Source: Volutella citrinella | Taxonomy: Eukaryota; Ascomycota; Sordariomycetes; Hypocreales; Nectriaceae | Assembly: GCA_034401135.1 (NCBI GenBank) | Contig: JAWZSP010000001.1 | Coordinates: forward strand, 3,038,001-3,102,000 | Length of the DNA stretch: 64,000 nucleotides | Direction: 5' to 3' | The notes under the pieces: model-generated | Told to the model about the DNA's origin: nothing | Seen by the model: the letters and a program-made list of their open reading frames with translations, nothing else | Database searches by the model: none | Program-made: the position numbers and the translations under genes | Part shown: piece by piece, positions 21,261 through 33,044 of the stretch | Layout of the letters: each line of letters opens with the position of its first letter | How positions within the stretch are numbered: position 1 is the stretch's first letter

Positions 21261-24007
21261 CTAGTCTTCGAGTCGGTATATCGTCCTCGCCATTGACCAA
21301 CACCAGTTCGCCGTCGAGTCTATTTTTTTCATGTCTCGTAACCAGTCTAAGTATAAACCCACCGTCTCTGTTGCCTCTACATCGAAGCGTTGCCCGCAGA
21401 GCGTCGATCGGATTTGCAGTAACATGGGGTGCTGCTGCGATAGATGTAACAACACTAGGATGCCGAAAAAATTTTGTGACCAGAAAAAGGTAAGGGGAAC
21501 CAGTCGCTTATTAGTACAGGGGGGCGAAAGCGCAATCGGCCACTTGAGCGACGTCTTGAGGCACTCGGCAACGCCGGCTGCGTCTTCCGTCGTGAGCGAT
21601 TCGGGGTGGTGGAGCGCCTTGAAAACAAACGGCCGGTAAATAAGATATTTGTTGTAGTAGTATCGCGTTCGTAGGAGGGCGACCTGGATATCGGCGGCGT
21701 AGGGATAGCTGGTTGGCGGCGCATCTAGATCCGGCGAGAACATGTAGTTGCTCTGCAAGCCCTGGCCACCGTAAACGGCTCCGTAGGCCCCGTGGGATGG
21801 GTCAGGGTATGATGCTGACTGTTCATCCTGCCACCTCAGGTGGCCCGGTAGCATGCCGCGCCATTGATCGAGCTGTGCCGCGAGTTGCTTCATTATACCC
21901 GCGTTTCCGTCCCCAGAAGGCCCTGGGATGGACCCAAAGCCAGGGAAGCTGTGAGATGAATTCGTTCCAAATGCTAGTAGTTCAAGTTAGCGAGCCTGTC
22001 AAACCCGGGTTCAAGTCTTGTCTCCGTGAAAGAAAGAAAGAAAGAAGAAAGGGCTTGAGTCAAACTGACAACTGCTGAGTGCTGAATGGAAGCCGGCACA
22101 TAGACGGCGGAGTACGATCTGAGAAGCGAAGTGTTCTTGGAAGTATGTCGTTTGGTTGACCATGTAGTCTTCGTCCGTTATGGGGCCGCCGAAGTCAGGG
22201 AGGCCGATAGAATCATCCAGCTTTTCGAGGCCCGTGGCAGGGAGACCGAATTCCATATGCAGGTACCTGCTAGGGTGTTAGGCGTCAATTATTGCAATGG
22301 TTGTCTTGATACATACGTTTCCATGATCAAGCAGTGCCAGTATACCCGCCGTACCATGTCAGCTCGGGCCCCATGCAGGTCACCGGTTTTGCTATAAGTT
22401 GAGATTAGGTGTCCTGTATGGGGAAAATTGCCGAAACAATGTTTTCCGCACCTTGATATTAGTGTCTGGCAGGCCAACGAAGCCAGCATCGTCATCCGCC
22501 AACATTCCTACCGCTGGTCAGAAGATGTCAACAAGCGGAACTTGGGTGTGCTTACCAGAGCTTGGCCGCAACTTTCGTGAAAGAGTGCTGCAAGGGCAAA
22601 CATTTGAACATTCTCCAGACTGACTTCACTGAGAGCAAAACCCATCCTCTTTCTCGCTTCGTTGAAGTATATCAAGCCTGGCGGGCGATCAATGGTCCCC
22701 CCTTTGATCCCGGAGGGCCTCCCTTTGTACACAGAGATGGGCACCTCGGATGCTGTGAGTGCAACCTCTCCGAGGGCAAAGACGAGTAATACCAGAGCCG
22801 ATGTTGTGCCCTCTTGAAAACCAGTGTTGATGATGGATGTGAGAGTATGGGTGTTGAACCACTGCCGGTCCATGACAGGATAGAGAACGTTGAAAACATC
22901 AAAGTAGCCCTTGCTCAGCCGCTGCATGGTGTCCCAGTCGATACTTGGCGGATTGAGATTCATGTTCTGGGGGGATCCGGATAGCTGCAATGGTACTCGG
23001 AGCGTGTTGTTGTTTGAAATGCCCATCGACTGCACGCCGTCGTAAGGAAGCGGGGCGATAGACTCACGCAGTCCTGTCGGGAGGGCGGATATTTCGTGTT
23101 CGCCCAGGGGAGAAAATGGCTTTTGGCCGAGTCGCTCGAACATCTGGCGCATGACAGGCCACTCCAGCATCTTGGACACGGAGGAATCATATCTATAACC
23201 ACCACCTGGGTGTGCCCCTGTAGGACTGGCTGAGGGTACGGATGCCGAGATGGACTCTTGCGTGTCTGGGTCGACCAGCAGGGCATTGGAGGCGTAGATG
23301 CTAGAGAGTTGTGAACTGCCATAGGCGGGCGGGGTAGGATTTCCTCGTATGGCTAGCCCGTCGATTTTGCTTTCCACAGTCTTGAGGCGATCCAGAATTT
23401 CCACTAGGGTCTTGTCCTTTCTGCATTAACAACTGTTAGCACCGCCCACGCTCAAGCAAGTCATGAAGGTATTGTAGCCGTTGTTGAAGGTGCGAAGCAA
23501 GCCTTGGTTTCCCGGCATGAGTGTTGCACGTGGCCATCCGAGCAAGCCTTCGGCGAGTCAGGGTATACCTGTTTGAGACCTACTTTGTGGGTTGCGGCTC
23601 CCGATACCTGCAGTCAAGCTTGAATCTCTGACAAGTACCGCACTTGGGCCGTCGTTCATCGCACTTTTGCTTGCGGTTACGGCACGTCTCACAGGCCTAA
23701 CCCAATGTCAGCCATGAGACCAGGGGCGCCCAATGACCACGCCCTCGCCGCCACAAGCAGGATCCGAGGCCAAGATCAACGAGTTGGACCATGGCAGAAC
23801 CTGGGGAAATGGGCCATTTCCCTCTAGACGAGGCGTTCTGGCGGATAGGGCAGGACTTGAGGAGCGGGGAAATTGGCCTGACCGATTATACCGCGGAGCA
23901 GGCACTGAAGAACTCACCTGGGCGGCAATGGCACCCCGTTCCTTTCGACTCGTCTGCGTCCCAGGCCCCGGCGAGAGTGTGTTGGATGATGGTGGATCTG
24001 CGTCCAT
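21261..24007 (-). CDS. Zn2Cys6 transcription factor with fungal-specific TF domain
   Basis: Seven exons on the minus strand: 24007..23918, 23696..23584, 23420..22556, 22507..22452, 22391..22317, 22266..22073, 21973..21261 (701 aa). The GAL4-type binuclear zinc cluster is complete: C32, C35, C42, C49, C52 and C59 with spacing CX2CX6CX6CX2CX6C, on a basic RNRKQK loop. A short heptad linker follows (KDKTLVEILDRLKTVESKI), suggesting dimerisation. The middle homology region (fungal_trans) runs from about FERLGQKPFSP through YFDVFNVLYPVMDRQWF and ALFHESCGQAL to VRRVYWHCLIME. The sixth intron uses a less common GTTGTC donor and holds a GAAA repeat. It diverges from an MFS transporter across 4 kb, a common regulator/target layout. 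Target genes are unknown. Confidence 0.88.
22028..22051. repeat. GAAA tetranucleotide repeat in intron
   Basis: About five GAAA units with one GAA slip, inside an intron of the Zn2Cys6 factor. On the coding strand this is a TTTC pyrimidine run. Confidence 0.8.
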
Positions 24008-27000
24008 CGTGGAGAGGGCAGCGCTGCTTCCACGTTGCGCTCACATGCGGGCGTGAGGGGTGAGGAATCGAGGTTAGGGCGCCTCTGAAAAAGCTCTTTA
24101 GAGCCCTATGATATATTAAATTTCCCAAAAGCGATCGATTTGCTCCATTGGCGATGGTGGCCAAGTGGCGGCGGTTGAAGATGCCCGGTCCAGGGGTTTG
24201 AGTTTGGTGACGTTGTGTGAGCGACCAAGGGCGTGATGGTAATAAACAGGAGGGGAGATGGCAACAAAAAAGCACGGCAGCCTTGGGGGGTGGGCACGAG
24301 AGCAACCAGACGCGGCGAATGGGACTGGCAGGTGGTTCTTCAGCTGCTCGCTCTTACGACGAGGTGCAAAGTCGGCGGTTACCGAGTAGGCGGGCTCACG
24401 GGCGCAGGAAGCACAGGACAACGCCGGCGACTAGATATGCCTGGGTGTTGGGACGGAACAAGACATCAGGCCGGGGAGAGTTTTTTCAGCGCGCGGAGAG
24501 ATTGAGGGCACGGAAAAGATTCGCAAAATGGGACTGGCAGGAAGTGAACTGAACTCGGCCGGAGCCAAGCCCGACTCCGACGAGAGACGAGGGGAAGAAG
24601 CAGGCTGGCAGAAGTAGAACTCCTCGGCTCCCAAACTCGAGGCCGTTGAACAATGAGCCGCCGCCAAAGGTCCAGTCCGCGCCGCATCCACTCGGAGGCA
24701 AGTGGAGGAGACTGGAGAAAAATACCAACTTGCTCGCCCCTCGTGGTGAGTTTGGCCCACGCGCAGAGAGCGAGTTGGGGAGGGCGACAGCCTAACACTG
24801 GGCGCCGGACGGACACCACGGTAACGACAAAGCTGGTCGCACCGTCCAGCCCTTGCCACTGGTTTGGGCTGACAAGAGAGGGACATTCGAGATCAAGAGT
24901 CATGTCATGGCATACAGTACAGTCTCGAAAGGGAAGGGCGAGGTCGAAGAAGGCAAATAAGGCATGTAGCTTAGGATCTCATCAGCCGCTGCCACCGATC
25001 GATAGGCCCGCCGCCTGGTACCATTCCCATAGTGGTTGCGGGAACAACAAGGACCATGGAAGAGTGGGCGCCAGTTCCGGCCAGATACAGCCGTCCGTCA
25101 CGTCACTGGGCCGTGTGCGCGTTGGCTATCCGCACCGAGCGAGCGACTAGAGAGGCTGTTGGGTGACATTGTGGGGATCCCAAGAGGAATAGGGTCACAT
25201 AATACCTCTGGCAAACCTGCGAGAGGACCCAGTAGCGCATGAGGATCGACGCAAGCCATTCCCAGGCTCCATGATTAGCGGGCCCGGATGGGGGCCGTCC
25301 ATCTCGATGATGTATCATGTGCCGTGCCAGTCAATAAAGTGGTTATTCCTACAGCGCCGAAGGCCCTGCACCAGGTTCGCAAAACGAGCATATGTGGCGC
25401 GGAGAGGAGACGACCCAGTGTCAGTCGTGCATTGTGCTGAGAGTCCAGAATGGCTGCCAGAAGCCACCGTTGTTGATCCCTGCCCGGTGACGACCCTGGC
25501 TAATTTTGAAGGGGGCACTGCATGTTGGGAAAGCGAGGTGTGAGCGAGCGCGCGGCACACCCCTCAGCAAAGCCAGAGGCCAGAGATTCGCAGCGGTTGT
25601 CGTTAGGGACGCCGTGCGAGGCAGACCAGAACAAATGCCGAGCTGGTGGTGACTTTGAGCCGCGTCCAAGTCGGCCTTACTTGAGGAAGAAGGTGAGTAT
25701 CCTTTGATGGTGTGGTGGCAAAGATTCACACAACAAAGGGTGGCGATGGAGACAGTGGCATTTGCGGAAAAGGGCCATCCTTGGAAAGCCAAAAGCCCAT
25801 CGGAAGCCCAATCGAGTTTGCAAATCTCGATACTGAGGGGCACAGCGTCTTGGTTGGGAACTGGGTCAAATGGGTCTGGTGGCTGATGGGGCGTTCCTTC
25901 CGTGTCCACATACAGCGAGGGACTGAGGTAACATTAGTAGTACTTGACTCCCGTCCACATTAAAAACGCGTCTCATCCAATTCGCAATTTTTTTTCTCGC
26001 ACACACAACCCACAACACAGTGCATGGAATTGCTGTCAGCTCAGGTGGGCGGTCAGAGGATTGGCTGGTGGGCTGGCGGGCTGCGGTTGGCTGCTACCAT
26101 TGTGGTTGTCAGATCCATTTGCGGCGGAGTTTCCCACACTCTGCTGTTGCTGGTCCATTCCTGCTGCAGCAACTCCGTAAGTACAGCTGCTATTATTACT
26201 AAATTGGTGCACCGCCTGCCATTGGAGAAAATCTTAGACATGTAAGCTTCCCCGTCTGGAACAAGGCTGAGTTTCTCGTGTGACCTATCTCTCGCCAGAT
26301 CCTTTGTGGTTGTTTTTAGAATGGCGGAGGACCCAAGGGCGGTAGACAAAACGACCGGACGCCGAAGCATATCTGCTACCTTAACTCATAGCTCCGGCAG
26401 ACCGGCCTCGGGCAAGCAGCTGCCGCCTGGAAAGGAACCGCCCGCACGCCAATGGCCGGTTGTTCTCTCTTTGCCCGACTACGCCCGGACATGCAACCGT
26501 GAGAAACTTTTAGCGCCAACGGGGTCCGGTGTTCGCAGATATTGTTATGCCAGACCAAGGAGTCGTTGGCAAGTGCCGGATAGGGCCTCCCGAAAGCGCC
26601 GTCCAGGCCCAACCGCCCACAATCCGAGGAGCTCCGTTCGCCGGACCCCACCGTTTGGCTGGACGTGGCGCCGACACCCCGTTGGCATCGTGGCACTCAC
26701 AACAAGAGCCAATGGCTGCTTGCCCGCTACAGTCTGCTACGTAAACTCTTGCAGTCTACGGAGTACGGATACCTACGATGATTACCAATAACCTGTCTGT
26801 AGTGGCTTCAGGGTCCCCGCCCAGTTAGTTGCCTGGCTAGGTTGGGCTGGGGCGGCTCCAATCCGGCAGTCGGGGTCCTCAATAAGCCACCTCGAGACGA
26901 GACCTCTGTAGTGGGCGCCAGCCCGTTGGGAGGCCAAAGCGAGAGGACAGTAGACCTTGCCGTCCCTGAAGGGCTGTGCATAATTACTACCAGGAAGTAC

Positions 27001-27995
27001 GTAGTCAGACTCAGACATGAATTATCGAACAATAATTCCTGCATATACGTGGGAACGGCAGGAAAGGGGCCTAAGGTTGTGTGCAGATGTGTGCCAGCGG
27101 GTCGAACCCTATCAGCCAGCCACGGATATCGACGACTTCTCACCAGAGCATTGACATCCCAAACTTCAACACGCGATTCCGGCTTCTACGTAGTAGCGCC
27201 GCCACCGGGCAGCCGCCAGCAGACTCGCTCGCGGCTCACCTCGCACTGGCCAAATTCTTGTGTGTTCTTGTCATGGGTTTTGGGTTCTGGATTCTGGTTG
27301 TGGTCTGGGCCGAGGTCGTCGCTGGAGGGTGCACGAGTTGTCTGATCAACAAAGCACCCAGCTCGACTAGCAGGAGACGGCGCGCGGGAGTTGTTGCCCG
27401 AATTCGCCATGGTGCATTGCGCCGTTGCCTAGTTGTCAACGGCCGTAACCCCAATTCTCATCATTCTTTCGTCATACTCCTCTTTTACCGTGGACCGGAG
27501 ACTGAGACATGTCACAATTGGGGGTAGAGTGTCTCATTGCTGCTTATCCCCCCGTCCAATATGCCCGTGTTGCCGTGCTAAGCCGCCCTTCAAGCCGCGC
27601 TCTGGCGCGCGGTGGGCCCTTTTTCCCCTCTGGGCTCCGGCCCTTCCCTGGGAGGGGCGGAAGGCGCAAAGCGCAAAGTGTCCCTGCTTGGCGGGTCAGT
27701 GCGCGCTGCGTACTGCACAGCCTTGACTCTTCACGACAACGACGCTAATCCCTATGAGGGCAGCGCCCTCGGCTAATCTCGTTTGGGAAACATCGCCCAG
27801 TCGGGGATGACGGAGCGACGAGGTCTCACGAACGACACGCGAAACCTTGCCTCCATCATCGTACCAAGCCTGCGTTAGCGCTTGACCCAGAGACACCACA
27901 TATGCCGCTGTGAGTGGCATTGGAAATACCATAGCTGTTCTCGGTTTTCCTGCCACCTCTGCGCCGGCTCCGCCCGCCGACGTCCGCCCGTCAAC
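24008..27995. promoter_or_regulatory. 4 kb gene-free divergent spacer (Zn2Cys6 factor / MFS transporter)
   Basis: Nearly 4 kb without a gene I can support. Open frames up to about 165 codons occur, but they overlap on both strands and lack introns, motifs or typical leaders. It must contain both promoters. A three-codon upstream ORF (27902-27913) precedes the transporter start by about 80 bases. Confidence 0.45.
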
Positions 27996-30122
27996 ATGCC
28001 CCTGGGCATCCTTGAACCGAAGGGAGTTGACCATGTTCCAGGTAAGCTGTCAGCTCACCCGAAGCCTCACCATCATGGCTATTGGCATCGTCGCCACCAT
28101 CGCCACTGTGGTATTTGCCTGAAATTCGGCGAATCGCGTCTATGGGCTTCACTGGATGTTTTGGCAGGCATCTGAGTAGTACTGTGCTGAGCTGACTGTG
28201 TCAAAAGGCACAACCCGCTACTTCGATGACGCTCCGCAGCCCTCCCATGAGGGCTCCAGTTCTGCAGGGCTGAAGTGCGATGAAAGTGGTCAACAACCCA
28301 TCATACTCGTGCGTGCACTCATGGTCTTGTTAAACGTCAGCTCTGTGTCACTCACACGGCCTCCAGATCCCTCAACCTTCTGATGATCCGAATGATCCCC
28401 TCAACTGGCCGCTCTGGAAACGAGATCTTATTACGTTTACTCTTAGCTTCGCGGGTGTCTTGGCCACAGCTCTAGGGCCTATCCTCGCCGCGAATACCAT
28501 CACCATCTCTCTCAAGTTCTCAAAGGATTTCACGAAGGTTGCGCTCTTGACGGGCTACTTCCTTCTCGGCGCTGGCGCCGGCGCCATCTTCTTCGTGCCC
28601 TCCGGCCGCATTTGGGGAAAGCGACACCTCTTTCTCATTGGGATATGCATCATCATTGCCTCTAGTGCCTGGGCAGGGGCAGTAGGAACCAACTATGAGA
28701 GTTTCATCGGCGCACGTGTGATTCAGGGCGTGGGTGTTGCTCCTTTCGAAAGTTTGTTGAACGCGGCCGTGGGCGACCTTTACTTTGTTCATCAACGCGG
28801 CCTCCGAATGGCTTTTACCAATTTGGCTGTGTTTGGAGGCGCCTTTTTCACTCCCATTGTGGTTGGCAAGATCACTTCCGCGTTGGGCTGGGCATGGACC
28901 TTTAACTTGGTAGCGATTTTCCTCGCCGCCACTCTGCCGGCCGTCTTCATCCTCTGCCCCGAGACAGCCTATCGCCGTGAAGCTACTCTCAACATCGACA
29001 CCACTGTCCAAGATGAGGCCAATCGTGTGCCGGCCAAGCCAGAGGGAAATCAGGGTCCATCCCAGCTTCAGTCTGGCAACAGCAGCCCCAAGGCCGAAGC
29101 CAACAGCTCACATTCCGCTGGCATTGTTTTATTCCCCAAATCAGGGGCTTTGCAACCGTATGGGACCGCTGAGACGCCCAAGAAAACATTCCTTCAGTCG
29201 CTCTCTCTTTTTGATGGGCGGAAGACGGATGAGCGATACTGGGTCCTCTTACTGCGCCCATTCCCTCTTCTGACACACCCAGCATTCATTTGGGCATGCC
29301 TCATCCAGGGTACCATGATTGGATGGACGGTTTTCATCGGTGAGAGAAGTACTGTTTTACGATGATAGTGACTTTGCTAATCAACCCCGTGCTTGTAGGT
29401 GTCATTGTTGCCGCGATCTTTATTGGCCCTCCCTACTTCTGGGGCGAAGTTCTGGCCGGATACACATACGTTGGCGCCTTTGTTGGCGCGCTCTGCGGTT
29501 TCGTCATCGCAGGCGTGCTTGCTGATACCAGTGTCAAATACCTGACCAAGCTCAACAAGGGCGTCTATGAGCCCGAGTTCCGCATCGTCCTCGTCTTCCC
29601 CATGCTGATTATTGGCGGCATCGGCTTGTACGGCTTTGGAATAACGGCGGCCGAGGTTTTTATTGGCAGATACCACTACATTGTACCTCTGGTGTTCTTT
29701 GGATTCGAGGTGGCAGGCATGGTCATTGGCGCGGTTTCCAGCTCGTTATACATTGTCGACGCTTATCGTAAGTTTGATGTGCTTGATCGGCTCACAAGAC
29801 GCTGACCCTCTTTCCAGGTGATCTCAGTGTTGAGGGGTTCACCATCATGATCATCTTCAAGAACTTTTTCAGTTTCGTGCTCACCTTCTATGCCTATGAC
29901 TGGGTTATCAATGGCGGCATTAGGCCGACTATGATTGCCATTGCGTCGATTCAGGTTGGAGTGTGCCTTTTGAGCATTCCCATGTGTACGTGTTATTCGC
30001 CCTTCTGGCCTCTGGGGCCATCACTCTCATCCGCCGCTAACGCGAGACTAGATATCTACGGCAAACGGGTTCGGGCCTTTTATCATCGCCACGATCTCCT
30101 AGCCAGCGTCGGTCTTCGATGA
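27996..30122 (+). CDS. Major facilitator superfamily transporter (DHA1-like)
   Basis: Six exons: 27996..28041, 28208..28308, 28367..29339, 29399..29767, 29818..29985, 30052..30122 (575 aa). The short first exon MPLGILEPKGVDHVPG and the following TTRYFDD are a familiar N-terminus of fungal MFS permeases, as is DPNDPLNWPLWKRD before TM1. The first half has six hydrophobic segments with GRIWGKRHLFLIG in the TM2-TM3 loop. A hydrophilic loop of about 95 residues rich in Ser, Pro and Asn follows, and then six more segments. The C-terminus is IYGKRVRAFYHRHDLL. It probably sits in the plasma membrane and exports or imports a small organic molecule by proton coupling; the substrate cannot be predicted. 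The divergent Zn2Cys6 gene is a candidate regulator. Confidence 0.9.
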
Positions 30123-30381
30123 TGATATTAGATTGATTTGTTTTGTTGATACTGTTGGAGATGGAGCAGCGACACGAGATTTATTAGAACCTTAATGCTA
30201 ATTCAATTAACTCGTAACTTGGTATCACCAGTGCAAATTGGCCTATTTCTCTGGCTGGGATCCCGGCCCCGATATATGCCAGCAGATGTGATGATGCAAA
30301 TTCACGGCCACATGATATCGTTATTAATCACTAAGGAGAGCTATTTGTTGCCTAGGCACTCCGTACTTTTGAGAATCCAAG
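30123..30381. other. Convergent 3' intergenic region
   Basis: 259 bases between the MFS and phosphatase-like stops. AT-rich, presumed 3' UTRs. Confidence 0.45.
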
Positions 30382-31892
30382 CTACGCCTTGACGCTACCG
30401 CCGGCCGCAGCAGCCTGGCTTGCAGCCATCGTAGACTTCTTCACCAAACGGAAGCCTCCAATCAACATGATGGCAGCTTCTAGGCCAAGGATGACCACGA
30501 GAGTAACAAGTGCGCCAATGACTCCAGCCACGGGCTTGGAGATGCCATTGTCAGATGAAGAGGAGGATTGCGAGGTTGCTCCACCAGTGCTGTTGGTGCC
30601 GTTGGTGCTGGTGCTGTTGGAGCAGCTGCCCCCGGTGTTGCCGCAGAGGGTGCACCAGTGTGCCGTGTCCTCGATCGCAAACTTGGTCATGCCCGACTTG
30701 AAGTCGTTCCAGGAGAGCGTCGTCTTGTCCTGGCCGAAGAGGGGGAACTCCTTGGGCGCGTTCTCGGCGGCGGTGCCGTTGGAGAAGTAGAAGCGCACGC
30801 TGACGTCGTCTACGGTCGGGCTGGTGGCGTTGGTGACGAGCTCAAAGACCATGGACGAGGCGTAGTCGCAGATGCCGAGGAAGTCGGGGCTGGCCTTGTC
30901 GAGGCCGGCCAGGCCGAAGAAGGCCATGAAGGTGCCGTAGGCGCCGAACTGGACGCTGAACTTGGGGATGCCCGTCTTGTTGTTGGCGATGGGCTCGAGG
31001 GCCTCGAGGATCTGGCCGGCCAGGACGGAGCCGGCGATGGCGCGGACGGGCTCGCTGCTGTTGTAGGCGAGGTTCCACTCATGTTCGGAAGCGAGGCTGT
31101 AGAGCTGGTCGACGGTGGAATTGGTCAGGAGGTTGCCCGACGGGATGGAGGAGTTGTGGATGCGGGCAACGTTGATGAGGTCGAAGACTAGCGGGAGTTG
31201 TCAGTCAAAAGCAGAGCAAAAGCAGAGCAACAAGAACAGGAAGGGGGCCCCGACGTACTGGCATAGCCATTCTTAAAGTTGGCGGCATTCTCCTGGTAGG
31301 TCCCGTTGATGACGGGCACCAGGCCCTTGTAAAAGTCCTTGGTGGCGTCAAAGGTGGCCGTGTACTCCTTCGACTGGAAGTAGGCGTTGGAGCTGACCTC
31401 GGCCTTTGAGCAGCCGCTGTTGCCCTGCAGCCAGGCGCTGTTCTCCGAGTCCTTTGCGCTGGCGGCGCCGGCGACGGAGTTCACGGGGATGTACTGGTAC
31501 CCGTCAAAGGGGGCCTCGACCTCGGTGCCGTTGGCGAGCACCTCGACGCGGTGGGTCGGCGGGTACAGGCCCTGGAGGAAGACGGTGGCCGAGTTCTGCA
31601 GCACGGCGTCGAGGGGCGCCGTGGTGTCGAGCTGCGCCAGGACGGCGGCCGAGCTGCTGAGGCCGCGGATCTTGTTGGTGGCGTTGGCCGCGACGTACCG
31701 GTCGTGGTAGTACGTCCCGGAGGTGTGGACCTGCTCGGCGCCGAGCGCCGTTAGGTTGACGGGCTTCCAGGCCTTGGCGGTGCGGTCGCCGTGGCGGTGG
31801 AACATGTACACGCCGAGCACCGTCTCGTCGGCGGCGCCCGTAGCGGCCAGGGCCGACAGCGCGACGGCGGTAAGGAGCTTGTGGGACAGCAT
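30382..31892 (-). CDS. Membrane-anchored histidine-phosphatase-superfamily protein (acid phosphatase/phytase-like)
   Basis: Two exons, 31892..31259 and 31187..30382 (479 aa). It has a cleavable signal peptide (residues 1 to about 21). The phosphohistidine motif is RHGDRT at 33-38, where RHGxRxP is usual. Several N-glycosylation sequons and a Cys pair WCTLCG are visible. A Ser/Thr/Asn-rich stalk precedes one transmembrane helix at about 431-456 and a short basic tail. In classical branch-2 histidine acid phosphatases a C-terminal HD motif supplies the proton donor. Here the matching place appears to read FGAYGTF (292-298), with no HD. So it may be an altered or inactive enzyme, or may use another residue. 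I infer a surface or vacuolar membrane location with the domain outside the cytosol. Confidence 0.85.
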
Positions 31893-33044
31893 TGGCGCAA
31901 TTGAAGAAGAGGGTATTAATCAATTATGTGACGGTGGTGTTTGACCCACCGGAGCTCGGGTTCGGGACAGCTTCTCACTGGAACAGCGGCGACTCGAGTC
32001 CTCACAGTACACAAGTGCGGCGTCCGTGGGGGGAGGGGGGAGCGTCTCTGAAATATATCCCCGACGACCCGAATTACATTCTACATTGGCATCAACCGAG
32101 CAGATCGCCTGAACTGAAAGCATCCCGAACACAAGCTCCGCCGGTCCCGCCCCGTGGGGCCGCGATGGCGGGCACTAACACCCGGTTGGGTCGCTCCCAC
32201 ATGCAACAGCAGGAGCTTTCCCGCGCCATCTCGGGAATACGGCACTGTCGAGGCTGTCGAGGTCCTCACGACGGAGATGCTTCGAGCCAAACCGTGGGGC
32301 GAGCGGTCCCTGTTCGGGCAGGATCAGAGGGCCACTCGTCGCGTGGTGGTGAAGGATGCCCTTTTTGCCTGCCGCTTCAAGCGAATGGGCGAAAAAGGCG
32401 TTTCGACGGGCATCTCGACTGTGGCGATGAGGCGCCGGCATGACGAGAAGGGCTTATGTTAGGGTAGAGCCAGTTCTTGTGCACACCCACAGGTTCCCGC
32501 CGTGTGGCCTCAAAGAGTCGGCCCGGTGAGCGAGCACCGATCAATCACCGATAATACAGCGAACTGGGTGGATTTCTTCCTTCCCATCAGCCCACCGTTG
32601 CCCGCTCAGTGCGGTGCATGGGGAACGGCGAACCACACATCTCCGCGCTTGGACCCTTCCCTGCTTGCCCGTTGTGGGCAGACTGGCCCATCCCGGCCAG
32701 AGAAAATGAAATCATATTGTAAGCTTTGCAACAGATAATAACCTGGCTGTTTATCTAAGAGCTAAAATCGCTATCGGTCTTGCTGTGGGTTGTCCCCAGT
32801 AGACTCAACCTAATCATGCTTGTCTAGTGTAAGCGTACCCAGCAACTCTGTGCCAGCATCTCCGCTAGTTCCGGCGCATCGTCGTCGAATTGATAATTAC
32901 AATGCTTAGTAGAGCCTCCCCCGGTTGAGAAGCCGACATGCCGACTTCCAAGGGTAGCTCTCTTAAGACTCGTCTTCCATCTAACGCTCTCTCTCTTATC
33001 GTGGCACTCACAACAGTAGCCAACTCGCGCATGTCTGTCGGTCC
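31893..33044. other. Intergenic region upstream of phosphatase-like gene
   Basis: 1.15 kb. It holds the promoter of the minus-strand phosphatase-like gene and the 3' UTR of the reductase gene. Open frames here overlap on both strands and lack motifs. Confidence 0.45.

Noticed and set aside
22000..22025. GGTTCAAGTC sequence resembling a tRNA B box
   Set aside because: No matching A box or cloverleaf stems at the right distance; it lies inside an intron of the Zn2Cys6 factor.
24653..25150. 165-codon ATG open frame upstream of the Zn2Cys6 factor
   Set aside because: Low-complexity Arg/Ser/His composition, overlapped by similar open frames on the other strand, no motif, no splice or leader structure.
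21261..30122. Secondary-metabolite cluster around the regulator and transporter
   Set aside because: No backbone enzyme (PKS, NRPS, terpene cyclase) or clustered tailoring genes in the window; the neighbours are a phosphatase-like protein and a housekeeping reductase.
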